Source: Gonapodya prolifera JEL478 (lineage: Eukaryota > Monoblepharomycota > Monoblepharidomycetes > Monoblepharidales > Gonapodyaceae). Taken from it: DNA of 64,000 bases. Position numbers and translations under genes: made by a program. The stretch is taken from positions 8,919 to 72,918 of the forward strand of contig KQ965792.1 in assembly GCA_001574975.1 (NCBI GenBank). The letters are read 5' to 3'. Below the pieces are notes generated by a model that was given only the letters and a program-made list of their open reading frames with translations, was not told the DNA's origin and made no database searches. Every line of letters starts with the position of its first letter. Positions within the stretch are counted from its first letter, which is position 1. Below, piece after piece: positions 11,216 through 23,607 of the stretch.

Positions 11216-14118
11216 GTGGGTGACATCCTGCGGCCTCGCCACAAGTTGTTCAGGCGCAACAGACTTCGCGCGGCGAATCGGGCAGACACGCGGTTACCGA
11301 TGAGACACACGCGGACGGAGACGGGCGAGCGGGAGAACGCGTTGAGGCGCGGTGCTTTTGGCGGGGTGCGCGAGTCGACGCGAGAGGGAGTCGACGATGG
11401 CACCGCAGCAGCAGAAGAGACAGATCTGGCCGTTTCCGCCGCTGACTCCGCGTGCGTCTTCTTCTCCTTTGCTCTTCTGCACTTTTTCTCCGCTCACTTC
11501 GCGTCTCTCCGCTCGCCAGCCCCGCCTCCTCCTCCTCCTCCACCGCCTCCCTCTCCCTCTCCCCCTCCACCTTCTCCCCCACCCACCTCGTCGCTTCCCC
11601 CGCCCACGTCCGCAGACGTACCTACGCCCCAGCCCTCGCAGTCCTCAGATCCATCTCCAACTCCACAACAACCTCAACCACCCGCACCTGTAACCACCAC
11701 GCGCCAGCCTGACACTCCGTCTCCTAACGCTCCCCCGCCACCCGCACCCTCGCAAACCACTGCGTCTGACTCCTCGTCGCTCCCTCCGACTGCACCGGTG
11801 TACTCTTCCATCTCCTCTTCGTCCACAACCGCATCCGCTTCATCCGGCGTACCCCTCGCCCTCCGCCCCTCCTCTGTACCCTCGTCACCCTCCTCTCCCT
11901 CTCAACAACCGCTCTCCACATCCACTGCGCCATCTCTCGGATTCCAAGTCAATGCACAAGACTCGCCTTCCTTCTCCTTACCCTTTGTCGCAGGGTGTGC
12001 CCTTGCTGCCGTGTTTGCGCTCGCATTGTCGGTAACGTTGTTGTATTTGAGGAAGAGGAGGAGGAGGAGGGAGGAGGAGGAGCAAGAGTTTAGGTGAGTC
12101 GAGCCGTCCGAGCGAAGCGAGGACACCGAGGCCTTGGCGCTGTAGCGCCGACCGAGGAGTCCGCCGGAGGCGAGCGATCCGCGAAGCGGAATAACGTCGC
12201 GATCGACATCGAGGCTAAGCACGAAGTGCTGACCGAGGAGTCCGCCGGAGGCGATTGACTTGCGCGAAGCGCGAATGATCCAGGCGTGAAGCGCATATTG
12301 AGGCCAAAGTGCGAAAGGCGCTCACCGAGTTGATTTGTTTCAGGTACAAGGGTACTCCGCCACCACCACAGTGGAGAGAGTGGGAGGAGAGAGACCAAGG
12401 TGAGTAGACTGCAATGCAAAAGACGAGACGGAGCGAGCAGTCCGAGCAGGAGCCGAGGACTCTGAGGGCTGGAAAAAAAAAACCCTAAAGGCGCTGTAAG
12501 AAACTGTCGAACGAGAACGAGACTCGTGCCGGAGGCGAATCATCCGCGGAGCGGGTATTGAGGCGTAAGCGGAATATGCGCTCATTGGACACTCAATGGA
12601 CGCGACGCAAGTCGAGTGAGACGCGCCGATTCAAAGGCACGGCCAGGTGGTGAGGAGGATTCCTCGAAAAATTCTTACGGGAATGCGAGTCGTGAGTCGT
12701 GAACAGCAGAAGGGTGACCATCTAAGGAACATCCATATTGGTGGGGTGGAGTGGTCTCCAGGTTGCTATCAAACCTTGGAGTCCACGGACGAAAAGGGAT
12801 GGACGCTTATAGACACATACTACCTGTGGTACATTTGCGCCGTACCAGAGGCCTGTATGGGAGCCGCTGCGAATCCACGCCCGAGCAACCCAACTGTGGT
12901 CTAGTTCGCACACCTTACTCTTCTTCTTCTTCTGACCGTTCCACCCCCCACCCCTCCACCCCTCTTCGCACAGACCCCCTTCCCTACCGCCCCGTCTCCT
13001 CCCAATCCCGGCACGGCGGGCCGACCGTGTTCATCCCGACCCAAGTCCCGTCCAAGCACTCCATGAGCACGCACACCCGAACCGAGCACCAGCACCAGCA
13101 CCAGCACCAGCACCAGCGCGAGCCTCGTCGCTCCTCATCCTCCCATGCACATGCACATGCACATGCACGTGCGCGTGCACACGCACCGCAGTTCTTTTCC
13201 TCCTCGTACGAGCACGAGTACGAGACCGACCTGCACCTGCACACGAACGGGAGAGCAAGCACGCAAGCACACCCGGGCATTACGCGGTCCCCGAGCACGT
13301 CGTCCCACTCCACGACGCTTCCCTTGGGACCGGGACGTGGGTTGACAGGAATGGCAGGGGCAGGTGTGGCGGGCACTGCACCCGCACCGGCGCCCTCGAG
13401 CCCAGACTCGTTCGACATGTCGCCCGTGCTCGCGCCGGGGCGGTACCTGCACTCGTCAGACCGCTCCGACGGAGGAAGTATGAGCGCCGATTTGGGTCCG
13501 GAGCCGGGGCGTTACCTCCACGGGGACGACACGTACCGCAACCGCAACAGCACCGGAGCAGAGTCGTACACCATGTCCCCCCTCGGCCCCGCCTCCGCCC
13601 TCGCCTCCGCTCCGCCAGGACACTACCTGTACGCCCCCCCTGCGCACCCGGTCCCGTCTCCACTCCTCCCACGCCCGCTGTCCGCAGCGCCTTCGGACTG
13701 GGTCACCATCTCGTCCGACACGGGGTCCGCTTTTTCCTACCCCGACAGTCCGGGCACCAACCCCCGATTGAGGCCGTACCCGGACCATATTATGAGCTTG
13801 GAGCTGCCGGGTCCTGTGGATCCTCTATCCGAGGTCGAGCGGGACTCTCACCCACGGGGAGGGAACGTAAACGTGGAGCCTGAGCGCACGCGGGGAAATG
13901 GCGAGCAGGATCGCAGGCGAGAGCAACAAGTGGACCCGGAACTGGATCCACAGCTCCTCCCGCGCGTCGTCCCGCAGAAAGGAACCGCCCCACGCGCCCC
14001 GCCCGACGCCGTGACACGCGGTCCGAGTGGGAAGAGGCGCAAGCTGCCCGAGAATCTGCGTGCGGGTGCGGTCGTGGGTGCATCGGCGCGGAATGTGAAT
14101 GCGTTTGGAGGGTACTGA
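11216..14118 (+). CDS. Proline/serine-rich single-pass membrane protein, sensor-like layout
   Basis: Exon 1 (to 12093) encodes a long Pro/Ser/Thr-rich region (poly-Pro, then SSSSTTASASSG-type text). It then gives one hydrophobic helix, LPFVAGCALAAVFALALSVT, followed by KRRRRREEEEQE, the positive stop-transfer side. Intron 1 (12094-12343) and a 56-nt exon (12344-12399, YKGTPPPPQWREWEERD) close in phase. The next in-phase acceptor ends at 12904 and opens the tail exon 12905-14118, which has His-Gln and His-Ala repeats, RYLH repeats and a basic GPSGKRRKLPE stretch. The layout (glycosylatable rod, one helix, cytoplasmic tail) resembles fungal wall-stress sensors and mucins, but no WSC or other domain is visible. 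The start is uncertain: 11216 is simply the first ATG of the frame, and a signal peptide could come from another exon. The second intron may contain a further exon (TDEKGWTLIDTYYLWYIC). Confidence 0.6.
12094..12590 (+). repeat. Intronic array of mini-hairpins and direct repeats
   Basis: Both introns of the membrane-protein gene carry short perfect stems closed by GAA loops: CCGCGAAGCGG (12179), GCGCGAAGCGCG (12262), GCACGAAGTGC (12219) and GGCGCTGTAGCGCC (12135). A 24-bp word beginning GACCGAGGAGTCCGCC is exactly duplicated at about 12150 and 12231. A diverged copy (GCCGGAGGCGAATCATCCGC) appears in the second intron at about 12528. ATTGAGGC also recurs after the second and third copies. The GCGAAGC core is known to form an unusually stable DNA mini-hairpin. 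Confidence 0.65.
13088..13192 (+). repeat. Short tandem repeats coding for His-Gln and His-Ala
   Basis: Six-base CAGCAC units encode alternating Gln and His. Shortly downstream, CACATG units pass into CACGTGCGCGTGCACACGC, coding His-Ala and Arg-Ala. The second tract is almost perfectly alternating purine-pyrimidine over about 45 bp. It lies inside the cytoplasmic-tail exon. Confidence 0.7.
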
Positions 14119-16046
14119 GCACGCGTGGAATTGGTGCGCGTTTAGGGCCTAGGCGATGTGTTGTTTCGTGGCGTGGTGTGTTGAAGTGTAGTGTGGCCCG
14201 TGATGCACATGTCCTGTTTCTTTTGGACGGTTTCGGGTGCATTGGAAAACAAGCTGTTGCATTCCGTGGTCGTTGGAAAAAGCGGGGTTTTTTTGCATAG
14301 TAGTTTTTTTCGTGTCCACTACTGTATATAAGTAGACGGTGTGGAAAAGAAGACAATTGTTTTGATCGAATCACACGCCATTCGATTCTACGGTATGAAA
14401 AGTGACAAAGTTCGATGTATTTGCCACACGAAAACAACAGTGTGATAAATTCGTTTTGAAGTTGCGGTTTGATGTGATCATATGAAATAGAACCCGCGCC
14501 CACATCGCTCAACTCAAGGTACTCTGTTCAGGAGTTTTACAGTTGCTGCTGGGCCCTATGATGCACTGCGGATATATTTCGGCGGTTTTGAATAGTCTCT
14601 TTTGTGTGGAACATCGCGGTATTCATTCAGTTCAAGCGCTTCATGTGAGCGGAACGATATCTTCAATATGCTGGTACTTTTCGCGTGCGGACGCGACGAT
14701 TCCGGAGTCGCTCACGCCCTTGAATCTAACAGAAATGATTTATTTAGCGCCTAACAAGATAACTGGCACGGCCGCAGCCTCCATTTTTATTGGCCCGGCA
14801 GAATGAATCTGCCGTTCCACCACTTCTGCACACTCCGAACACCCGGGGGTTCGGACACGCCGGAACTCTCGCTTGACTCCCGGCTCCCCTGTGCCCGCCG
14901 CTCGGTGACCACCGACGAAGCCAGACCCGGCCCCCGTGGCTTTTACAAACCCGCGGGCAAGCTGCATCTGTGTGGATTTGCTGTGTCGTGAGACGACCGG
15001 TGCGCGTCTGGACCCGGCAATAGAGGAGACGGTCGGTGGCTCTGCCTGCGTGATAGAGCGGCTTAAGTGGAGGGGCATGGAGTGCATGGCAACGGCGTCC
15101 TCGGCGCGTACTCTGGAAACATCTGCAACGAGGGTGGCTAACGGTTGCCGCGTAGACTAGCATAGCATCTTTCTGTACTAGCGCTTGTAAATGCTTTGCT
15201 TCACTCAAACCTTGTTTGCCTGCCTCTGTCCTTTGTACTCGCATTTTGAGCTGACTGTGTCGAGCCGACCTCTGTGAGTTGGGAGAGATGGCGCAGGCCC
15301 CGTCTCCTGTTCGACTCAGTACTTTGCTCTTAGGTTTTGTACTGCACAAGCTGGCTTGCCGTCTTGTGGGTGACTCGGTGACTTGCAGCGGAATGCGAGT
15401 AAGGAAACGAAGGAGCGCTCGCAGACGCAGCGGCGTCAGCGATCAGGCCACACGCCTCACGACCACTCAACTGAGCAATTGCAACCGATACATGTGTCTA
15501 TCGAGAGTAGCGATGGCGCTGCACGAAGTGAATGCACAAATCATCGATGTTTGTCCTGTCCACACTCCACCCCTCCAGGAAGTCCATCTTTCTGACTTGT
15601 ACACCGTAGATTACACTGTAGGAAGCCAGAGCGGGTCATTTCTGCCCACAACGTCCCCGATAAATGAGTTCTCCGTGGTGTTTGGGCTGTAGCACGAACG
15701 CAACACCGGCGCTCGCGTTTCGCATTTCGTGATTGCTTTCGGTCAGTGTAATCAAGTATATGCATCTTACAGTAATGGTAAATGTCGCGAATGCACTGCT
15801 TTACGTCCTCGTCTCGTTCGCAAACAGGGCGTTCCAATTGCATTTCCCCAAACCTTGCACTCCAACGACTTCCCCTTGTCCACCTCTCCTTTGATGTTAT
15901 CGCTTCAGCTTTCGTGCGGCGTGCGAAATCATAATATCGGATCAGAAATGACAAAGTTCAATGTATTCATCACACGAAAACAAGTGATATAATCCAACAC
16001 TCTAAACAGATTAACACGGTCTCCACAAAATCTCCAGTGTCTCAAA
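14119..16046. other. Intergenic stretch with a spaced direct repeat (14396-14450, 15945-15992)
   Basis: No gene is supported. Short frames such as 14543-14806 (plus) and 15541-15954 (minus) lack domains and normal context. A word of about 45 bp containing TGACAAAGTTC, ATGTATT and CACACGAAAACAA occurs in the same orientation at both ends, about 1.55 kb apart. The stretch lies between the 3' ends of two converging genes. Confidence 0.4.
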
Positions 16047-19000
16047 CTACATAAACGTCGACGCCTTCACTAGTTCGAGGTATTCCTCCTCGTCGCTGTC
16101 CAAAGCCCATATGCGGTTACTCGGACCTGGAGCAGCGACACGGTTTTTAGAGGTGAACGGGACGGGGGCGGGTATTCCAACACCGAGGTTGGCGCCATCT
16201 GCCATTGGGCCGGAGCGGTTGTGAAGGAAAATCTCATGCTGGGGACACAGAGTGACAAGGTGAGGTGAGGCAGACGACATAAAGCACAGATAACGGAGGC
16301 TCACCTCGACGGTGTCTTTGATAACCATGCGCACCACTGTGACGGTCTTGTCCTGGCCAAGACGGTGTGCTCTCCCGATTGCCTGACCCTCGATGCCGCT
16401 GACGTACTGAGGAGTTCCCTGAATTGCGTCGAGGAGAATGACGTGGGATGCTTCCTGTAACGAGATGACCAGAATAAATTCGTGATTTGGCGATGAAAAA
16501 CACTCCACGGAAATCTCACAATAAGGTTGGTACCACTCGCAGCAGTTTCTAAAGAAAGCATCATAAGGCGGACGTTATCGGCTTTCCTGAACTTGGAAAT
16601 CGCTCGGTTGCGTTGGTGCACATTTCCCTGACACCAAACGTTGGGCACGCCGTTCTCTTTCAAAATGTCTCCGACTTGGTGCAATAGCTCGTCCCACTGT
16701 GAGAACACGAGAAATCGTGCGTCTTCCATCTCCTCCTGAGTCTGTTGCACGTAATCAATCAGGCGAGCGACCTTCGTGCCGTATTGTTCTCGGAGAGTGT
16801 CGAGTGCTTTGCGCTCTTTGATCGCTTGAATTTGGTTTTCTTCGATGATCTCGGTGATTTCCTCATTCCCTTTGATGGCTTTGCGGCACGAAGGGCATTG
16901 AGGGTTCTTGTTGAACCACTGGACAATGCACTCGAAACCTTTGGTGATGGGGTGTGAGTGAATCTTAAGACGAAAACCGACAATATCACCAAACTTACAA
17001 AATATGTGGGCACACGCTTGAAGAATCGCCGGGCGTTGCAGTTCTTCCTCGAGACAAATCAGGCAGGCCTATGACGATTTCAGTGTTTCGAGATTTTGGC
17101 ATGAAATAACCCAGCCACATTTGAATTCTCACCCCATGGTCTTTGAGCCCTTGGATGCTCTCAAAGTACTCTTGAGATTTCTCCAGGCTTACAATTTGTT
17201 TTTCGAGTCTGGTCAAGTTGCCCTTCAATGACTCGATGCTCCTCTCTTTGGCCTTCTTCAAAAGTTCCACTTTCAGGGAGTGTTGTTTGAGTTTCACGCA
17301 ATAAATGGGGAAAGGGTCCATGGATACGCACAGGTTTGAGTTTTCCCGGTCTTCGAGATCAGAATCTCTTTGACAATGTCAGCAACCTCCCGCTTCGTTG
17401 CATCGATCGACTTTTGTGTATCGACCACCTGAGCATTCGCTTCTTTGAGACACTTGATCTGATGCTCAATCATAATATCGCGGATCTCGCTCAGCGTTCG
17501 CTTGTTTGTACCAATCACTGCACGATCAGCATTTGATATCTGCAGGTCTGTTTGCAATAAAGAATTCCGTTAAACGACGATCGGGTAGTGTCAAACGAAA
17601 TCGCTCAACGTACGACAGCAAATCTGCCTTTGTCGGAGCCGATTCCCTTGTGCAGCCCTGGCATAAAATTGTCGGTATGGTTTTAATCGATTTCAATCGA
17701 TGTCGTTTCACTTGCCAAAACTCACATGTACATCCCGCGCTCAACGTCGGTCATATCCAACATAATGACCTCTTCTTGTGTAGGCGGAATCTGAATCTCT
17801 TGCTCCACATCTTCTTTCGACCTTCTGCAATACAGATTGGAGAGTATCGCCTCGCCAAAAAATGCCGCGTCGAAGCGATCTCGAGAACCGTATCCAAGTG
17901 AGTAGAAAATGTCTTATCGAGAGGAAACATGAAGAACTTCCCTCTGAACTTCCATGACGTGCCACTCACCTGGACCTATTGGGGAGTCTGAAATGTCGTC
18001 GTTGTTGTCTTCCATGCTACCGTTGTATGTCCTTGGCGGCGGAATGTCCCCTGCTGTATCATCAGCGTCCGTCACCTCCCAGAACCGGCCTCGTTCCATT
18101 GTCCTGTCTTTTTCCACTCTCCAGCCGAGGAACCTCAAGGCACCGATAAAGCTGGACTTGCCCTTCGTGAAAGGGCTTCCAGTGACGTACCACCGAGTTG
18201 AAGACCTGATGTCGCAGAGTTGCTGGAGAACAGCGTTCTTTTTGGGACCGCGGCGCCCATAATATTCTCTGGGAGCATCATGGTCTGCAAGGACTTCGTG
18301 CGCTTCGTCGCATATCAGACGATGAAATCGGAAGTGCTAATCGGTAGAATCAGTGGACGTATTGGATGCGGAAATGCGACAGAGCATAATGGTGCCCAAA
18401 AACAAAAAACGAGTGTTGATTAGTGGGGCGGTTTCTTTGTGATCAAAAATTGTAATTACCTCAAGATAAGGAGATGTCTGAGCCAAAGCGTCTGGCCGTC
18501 GCTTCATGTCTCGGCCGAGGAGCATGCAGTAGTTCATCAATTCTGTATCCGGTACCTTTGGATTCTTGATTTTGCCGCGATGATCGTACCAAGGTCTAAC
18601 ATCTTTGTCCGCCTCGTAAAATTGCTGAAGGCTTTCGTTGTAAGCAGGGTTGCTCATGAATTGGAACGATACCACAACGAAATCGGCACTACGAGATCGA
18701 AGGATGAAGACGGAAATGAGCAATCTTGAGCAACGTTTCGCTTACGTCATGACATCAAAGTACGTGATCTTTTGGTGTTGTGGTTTCGTTGTAATGACGA
18801 GAACCTTGGGTTCGCCTTCCATGTGTCTCTCTATCTCTTCCTGCCATTGCTTAACAAGATGACTTGGACAAATGATAAGCGTCGCTGGGGTTGGGAACAG
18901 ATGCGTCTCAGGTCCTCCCAACGTTGTTAGGTATGGACTCGGTTGCGTCTTCAGTGGGCTCGGGTTTGCCGAAGCGAGTCCCAATACAGTTACGGTTTTG

Positions 19001-20638
19001 CCTTTGAAAGCAATTACTAGATGTGGTATTGCGAGGGATGAAGTAACATGTACCTAGTCCCATCTTATCGGCAAGGATGCCTCCCATCGCGTACATTCGA
19101 TTTGAACTGGGTGGTAATTTCGCTGGGTACATGTTCTGGGAGCGGAAATCGAACAAAGTACCGAATTCCTTTTCATGCGAGAAACACCACCATTAAATGA
19201 ATGTGTCAATTGAAGGATCTGATCCCACCAACCTCGAAAGGTGCAACAGAAGAAATCTGAAAACCTTGCCCCGAGATCACATGATTTTCCACATCTAACA
19301 TCCAAGATAATGCTTTGAGTTGATAGGCGCTTCAGTAAGGAACGTCGTGAGTGGGTGCGATCTTCGTAACTTCTTTTTATCATTGACTCACAGCATTTTG
19401 ACTTTCAAACCAGAGGGTTGTGCTGCTACCACGGCATTCCCCTTAAACGGAGGGGATGACTTGTCAAAATGGGCAATAATTTTCTCCATCAATCGATATT
19501 CATCCCCTTGTGTAATTCCAAACAGATTCGTTTGGGCTGAAATGTTGAGCGCACTTCCATCCTCCGCGACTGGTTCACCTCCAAGGGGGCGTGCGAGAGA
19601 GGGATGAATGAGATTGAACATGCATCGAAGGAGAAAACTCCGTCGTGGGACAAGTTGGCCATTCTCCACCATCCAGTCTAGGAGGGCCATATCAACCGAG
19701 TACAAGACGAACGCCCCTGACTCTTTGAGTATAACGCGCAGGTTGTACAAGTTGTCGGATGTATTTGGCTCAAGTGTGTTTGTATAGTCCTTCGGCCAAT
19801 TGACGATGGCTTTGTTCTCTGAGGGCGATGGTGACAGGGGACACAACATGAAAGGACAGACGTAAAAAAAGAAGGTCCTGCACTCTGAAACTAATCGGAT
19901 TCTCACTCGCGTCTCTGAGACTACCACCGTATTCCAAAGGCTGAATCTTGAAAGGCCTGGAAAAGAGAGCGAAGTGTGGTAGAGTGATACAACTCCATTT
20001 CATCCGTGACATGCTCTCACACTTCAAAGTCGGCAAACTAAGTGAAAGTATATGTATCAGTCACAGAGTTAGCGTGGAGAGCAGAACCTTATATTACCTT
20101 CACTTGCTCCTCGATAAACTTTGATGTAACGGGATCGTAGTAACTATTGCCGACGTAAGGGAGCTTCTCCTGCATTATCACCACCCAGTGGGGTTCTGGT
20201 TTCGGAGGAAGGGGCTTCACATAGACCTTTGCAGAGCTTTGGGGTCCCTTGGCCTTCCGCGCAGCGGCAGTAGGTGCGCGACGTGGTCTGGAACGATTGT
20301 TCGGTTATGAACCCCCATCGATGACGCTGATGGCACGCACTTTTTCCTCGATGGACCGGCCATCATGTCGTCATCGTCGGATTCGGCAAGTCTCGCCTTC
20401 CCTTTGTGAGGCTGTGAGAGCGGCCGGTGAAAGGAAATTGGTACCGTTGATGGTTGATTCGATGATGAATCTCACTCGCGTTTAAAGCGACATCATCAGA
20501 CACTTCTAGACTCACGGCGATGTACTCTTCATCCTCCGGTGGACTGTTCTCCTCGTCCGCTGGCGTCCACTCGTCAGCACCCGCCTCGGGCTCTGCAGGT
20601 CGCCTCTTGCTGGGGTTGGATCTCGCTTTGCCCTTCAT
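16047..20638 (-). CDS. SNF2-family ATPase with inserted RING finger (SHPRH/IRC20/RAD5 type)
   Basis: Nineteen exons close in phase (1101 residues), from 20516-20638 down to 16047-16238. The N-terminal third is basic, then acidic. The ATPase half shows MGGILADKMGLGKTVTVLGL (Walker A), LIICPSHLVKQW (Ia), FHRLICDEAHEVL (DEAH box) and RWYVTGSPFTKG (III). LRQRQICCHLQ follows, then a coiled-coil stretch (about 17133-17330). A C3HC4 RING comes next, CLIC with CAHIFC, FEC and CPSCRK (16870-17068). The C-terminal helicase half has RFLVFSQWDELL (IV), MLSLETAASGTNL (V) and IEGQAIGRAHRLGQ (VI). A RING between helicase halves marks the E3 ligase-translocases of DNA damage tolerance and repair. No HIRAN or PHD domain is visible, so the exact orthologue is open. 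The fourth exon (20021-20037) is only 17 nt. An in-frame ATG further upstream (to 20776) could extend the N-terminus. Confidence 0.93.
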
Positions 20639-20907
20639 CACACGTGCTCGATTCACTCTGGTTGGTTCGGGTCGAATCAGGTTTTTAAATGGGGTTGTGG
20701 GACCTAGTGTTCGTGACCTGGCCACGAAATGCGAAGACGGATCCCCAAAGCACTCCTCACTCTTTTCATTATTCAATTGATTTCAAGGAGCTCATCAACG
20801 ACAGGCATCTGAAATGGGGACATTTCTCTCGTAGATTTTTTGGCTTCATTCTATTTCACCAACATGTACATCGATGCACCCTACATTCATAAGGGCAACT
20901 TAGCAAT

Positions 20908-23245
20908 TCATAAAAACTTCTTAGCGAGAATAGTATCAATGTTAAGCTCTTTTACCCAGTCCACGTCTGGGTAATGTATAGCTTTCGCCTCGGGGTAGCT
21001 CTTCATCTGCTTGATATAAAACCGGTACTCCCCAATGGTCTTGCACACCTTCCGGCTTCAAGGCGATTGAGAAATGAGAGTTTTACAAGAGAACGACGAA
21101 AGGAAACATTCCTCACTTGAACTCCATGGCTTCATACCGATTCTTCACGTCCGGCTTCTCGTTCCGGACCTTCTCGGGCAAGATGTCGTCGGCGAGCGGT
21201 TCTAGCCACCTCGGCGAGGTAATTCGAGCGTGGAGAAAGTAAGCTGAAAATGGGCACAAGCGTTTTTCAAATGCTCGGTGCTTCTGTGTTGCGCCATTCG
21301 CCAACAAGAACGGGAGGGCCGAGGGGTACTCACGCCAGGAATATCTCGAAACTCCGCTCGTGTTGAGTTTGACGCGATGCGAGGTGGCGATGTAGCGGCC
21401 ACCCGTGATGGCTTCCAGGAATGATCCGACGTTGCACACCATCTACGTCGTTGAGAGAGTAGAGTGATAGAGTAGCATGATAACAGTTGAAAATTCCTCG
21501 AGATGATAAAAGACGGAGCACGTGAACCGACCGTTCCTTGGATTGGTTTCACATCAATCCACCTGGAGGAATAAGCACTTTTTGTTGAAGCAGGCGTCGA
21601 ACATTTCGTTCTATCAATGGAACTCACTCTCCGTCAAAGTTCTGCACCTGCAAACCGCCAATCATGTCCTCTGAAGGACAGCAGTGTTAATTCTGTACGT
21701 GCTTCGAGAAAACACATCTCACCCACTCACGCGCCAAGATGGTGATTATATCGTCGTCCTGATGCGCCGCGTCTCCGAGGTTCTCAGCCCACTGGTGTCG
21801 ACATTCACGGACGTTGAGCAGTGAGCTCCACCAATACGAATCAATACAAATCTCTCACCTCAGGACTCTCCGAAACATCAATCGACGGGTAATGGTTGAA
21901 CTGGAATCCATGCGCAGGCCGTGAGTCGTCGTTGACGCCCCACAAGTCGACAAAGTAGGGCGGCGGGAGCTCCAGCGTTTCGGCGACTGCGTGGAGAAGT
22001 TTGAGCGCCACGGCGTGGACGGCAGAGAGGTATTCGAGACTCGTGGCGCGAAATTCTGGGACTTGGTCGTCCTGGTTTGAGATGGCTTGATTAGCCATAT
22101 TTGATGACGACTTTCCGATTTGTAATTACCGTAGGAACGTTCCAAGGCCCTACCGAAATCCGTTGAGAATGGTTATATTGATGCGCAACTGCAGATTGTA
22201 ATGATCCAAGCCCTACCGATGCAATTAAACCACAGCGGTTCATTTTCGTTGCGAGCGCGATTGTTGTATGAGACGGAAAGAGTCTCGCGCATGTCGTTTC
22301 TACGAGTCATTGAAAAAGATGGTTGAAGGCATCGCACACGTCATTCGCCTCCTGCGGGAACATATGCTCAGTGCTGTCTCATTCGCGCTTCGCGACGATC
22401 ATTCGCTTCCATCCTCGGGCTCGCTCTGCGAGGGTGTCCTACTCCGCGGGTTAAATTGCTTCCGTTGGCCAGCCTCGGTCCTCGCCTTGCGGCGCTTAGA
22501 CCTCGGGCTCGATGTTTGGCGCGTACTCACTTGCCGTAGGTGACCTCTCGTCCCAACTCGTTCCACCCTTTGAAGCAAGGGCTCCGTTCGATCGCGAACT
22601 TGAGCTTTTCCTCGCGCGGCAGGGCTATGCAATATGCATTCGGATTTCGAAATGAGAGCATTGAGATTCGAGCACTGTTCAAGTTACTCCATCGAGACGG
22701 TGGGGATCGGATCTCACCAAACGTCTTCTTGATGACATCGTACATGCGTGATTGCAAGTCATCGGGGACTGAAAGGAAGGAGGTACATAGTTGGCCATCT
22801 CTTAAAAACACATTGCGGCATGCGCCATTCATCTGCTTACGTCCGGTATTCTTGACATAAAAGAATCCACACGACATGAGGACATCTCCTACAATTTCAT
22901 CCCAGTCGAGTGACCTAGGGTTAGTCAAACCGGTAACGTCCATCCCAGAAGTACCTCATTCGTGAACTCACGAAACTGGTCGATAAACTTGGACTTGTCG
23001 TCAGGCGTTCCGTCGAGCAATGCAAGGTCGAGAATCGGGATGACCCTTTGAAAAAAACAATTGCGTTCGTAATGTGAGATGTGTTGTTAGCAACGAGCAT
23101 AAGCAGGCGAGATTAGGTCCACGCACTTGAACGACTTTGAAAACTTCTCGACGGCAGCCGCCTCGTCAATGCCTCCTTTGTTTTCATGCGAGAGTGTTTG
23201 CGTGGCAGTACTTGAGCAAAAGTCGGGATGAGCCGTCGTTGTAAC
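20908..23245 (-). CDS. 2-oxoglutarate/Fe(II)-dependent dioxygenase (isopenicillin-N-synthase type)
   Basis: The exons read in order. An N-terminal lead contains HENKGGIDEAAAVEKFSKSF. The DIOX_N domain follows with VIPILDLALLDGTPDDKSKF, SCGFFYVKNTG and LPREEKLKFAIERSPCFKGW. Then comes YLSAVHAVALKLLHAVAETL with FVDLWGVNDDSRPAHGFQFN. The catalytic barrel has AAHQDDDIITILA (metal His and Asp), GGLQVQNFDGEWIDVKPIQG, GRYIATSHRVKL (second metal His) and SRYS (2-oxoglutarate Arg). It ends VDWVKELNIDTILAKKFL at 20908. All iron and cosubstrate ligands are present, so it should be active; the substrate is unknown. The first coding exon is unresolved: upstream frames reach 23454, but I could not place the start and first intron. 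It ends about 150-350 bp from the P450 gene on the same strand. Confidence 0.85.
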
Positions 23246-23607
23246 ATATCCGCGGATTCCTTCCCTGACACACCCACAGCCTCGCGTGTCCCGCGTCTGT
23301 CAGCGCTACGGTCATCGTGCTCTGCAGCATGACTGGAATCTCTGGAATTTCGCGCGGACTTGAGTGGAGAGCGTCGGTGCTTCGGTCGATCAGCGAGCGG
23401 CTTGCAACGCACCCGTTCCGAATTGAACCGGATATCCGGCGAATCACCGGCCATTCACGAGCTTATTAACCGGCGTGCACGAGTCCGTTGAGAGCGCTGT
23501 GGGGGAGTCTTGAAGTGTTATTGGATGATGAAATGCCAATAATTCACACTAAAACGCTATGAACTTCCTCAACACCAACCAAACAATCCCGTTTCACATC
23601 TATACTG

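Noticed and set aside
11504-11640. CT-rich tract as a triplex or regulatory element
   Set aside because: It is explained by coding for a poly-proline/serine region in the membrane-protein frame.
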